Position numbers and translations under genes: made by a program. Below the pieces are notes generated by a model. It ran no database searches and had not been told where the DNA came from. It saw only the letters and a program-made list of their open reading frames with translations. 64,000 nt of DNA from Burkholderia sp. GAS332 (GTDB taxonomy: Bacteria; Pseudomonadota; Gammaproteobacteria; Burkholderiales; Burkholderiaceae), in assembly GCA_900142905.1 (NCBI GenBank), contig FSRV01000002.1, positions 1,178,001 through 1,242,000 on the forward strand, given 5' to 3'. Below, piece by piece: positions 63,314 through 64,000 of the stretch; position 1 is the stretch's first letter, and each line of letters begins with the position of its first letter.

Positions 63314-64000
63314 TGCGCCATTCTTCGACCCATCCCGCGCCGGTGCAGGCGCCGGTCGCTAAGCGCACCGGCAGCGCGCCGGGCGGCTTCATCGGGAGTA
63401 TCGCGAAGAGCCGCGAGACGACGCTCTTCGTCGTGCTGATCCTGTTAATTGTGGGCACGGGGCTCGCAAAACCGCAGTTTCTGAATTTGCAGAATCTGCG
63501 TGACGTGCTGCTGAATGTGTCGATCATCAGCTTGCTGACAGCCGGCATGACGGTGGTGATCCTGATGCGGCATATCGATCTGTCGGTGGGCTCGACGGTC
63601 GGCATCAGCGCGTATGCGGTCGGCAGTCTGTACGTTGCGTTTCCGCATATGCCGGTGATCGTCGCGTTGCTGGCCGGACTCGCGATCGGTCTGGTGGCGG
63701 GCAGTATCAACGCGTTGCTCGTTGCGGTGGGGCGCGTGCCGTCGCTGGTGGCGACACTCTCCACGCTCTACATCTTCCGCGGCGCGGACTATGCGTGGGT
63801 ACACGGCGGCCAGATCAATGCGACCAGTTTGCCCGACGCGTTTTCCCGCCTAGCTACCGGCACGATCTTCGGCATACCGACGCTCGCGCTGATCGCGATC
63901 GTCGTGCTGGCCGGTCTGGCTGTCTATCTGAAGCAGTTTCGCGGTGGACGCGAGCACTACGCGATCGGCTCGAATCCGGAAGCGGCACGGCTCGCCGGCG
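63310..64000 (+). CDS. Sugar ABC importer permease (partial, runs off the window)
   Basis: The frame starts at the ATG at 63310, overlapping the ATPase stop, and is open to the last base, so only about 230 residues of about 330 are seen. Membrane spans include [35 protein letters not shown] and [32 protein letters not shown] is the family motif of RbsC/RhaP/Q permeases, and [14 protein letters not shown] lies at the end. Confidence 0.85.
   Translation, partial: MMRHSSTHPAPVQAPVAKRTGSAPGGFIGSIAKSRETTLFVVLILLIVGTGLAKPQFLNLQNLRDVLLNVSIISLLTAGMTVVILMRHIDLSVGSTVGISAYAVGSLYVAFPHMPVIVALLAGLAIGLVAGSINALLVAVGRVPSLVATLSTLYIFRGADYAWVHGGQINATSLPDAFSRLATGTIFGIPTLALIAIVVLAGLAVYLKQFRGGREHYAIGSNPEAARLAG

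Overview
The window looks like chromosomal (or megaplasmid) DNA of a Burkholderiaceae beta-proteobacterium, most likely Paraburkholderia or a close relative. The DNA is GC-rich with strong third-position GC bias. It carries a Burkholderia-type 16-strand porin, a short H-NS protein of the kind this family carries in many copies, many LysR regulators, and catabolic modules typical of soil and rhizosphere members. I found no rRNA, tRNA, CRISPR array, phage or insertion-sequence gene. The window starts just upstream of a gene and ends inside a permease gene.

Layout. 0.1-6.8 kb: sulfonate uptake and desulfonation, with a TauABC-type transporter, a TauD-type dioxygenase and a second NitT/TauT-type ABC transporter. 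6.8-15 kb: a mixed region with an AraC regulator, two short-chain dehydrogenases, an NmrA/epimerase-like protein, an M24 creatinase-like peptidase of unusual composition, a peroxiredoxin-like protein, a LysR gene with a decayed dehydrogenase fragment under its 3' end, and an NHL-like propeller. 15.3-29.0 kb: an aromatic catabolism island. Salicylate 5-hydroxylase (nagAa, nagG, nagH, nagAb) makes gentisate. A canonical gentisate dioxygenase, a maleylpyruvate isomerase and two paralogous fumarylpyruvate hydrolases finish the route to pyruvate and fumarate. Beside them sit a diverged gentisate-dioxygenase-like ring-cleavage enzyme, a half-length cupin, a dienelactone-hydrolase-family lactonase, a porin, a maleylacetate reductase and two LysR regulators. 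29.1-34.7 kb: a MarR-controlled EmrAB/TolC-type tripartite efflux operon with two marR paralogues and a repeated palindromic operator.

34.7-48 kb: housekeeping and hypothetical genes (desaturase, CDP-diacylglycerol pyrophosphatase, amidase, FMN reductase, J-domain protein, low-molecular-weight phosphatase, fasciclin protein, H-NS, MFS exporter, CHAD protein). 48.0-51.3 kb: a PAS-GGDEF-EAL receptor whose 5' end is separated by a one-base frameshift. 51.4-52.7 kb: a tryptophanyl-tRNA synthetase gene behind what reads as a complete ribosome-mediated attenuator: a 16-residue leader peptide with tandem Trp codons, alternative hairpins and an intrinsic terminator. 55.0-64.0 kb: a non-phosphorylating L-rhamnose pathway with mutarotase, rhamnose 1-dehydrogenase, rhamnonolactonase, L-rhamnonate dehydratase, a second dehydrogenase, an MFS transporter, a LysR regulator, and the ATPase and first permease of a sugar ABC importer.

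The observations I consider most worth following are the trpS attenuator with a probably leaderless leader peptide, the repeated TCTGA-N4-TCAGA operators in the efflux operon, and the doubled salicylate/gentisate island, which may also process 5-substituted salicylates through a lactone. All functions are assigned by reading motifs and by recalled family resemblance. No database search was run.
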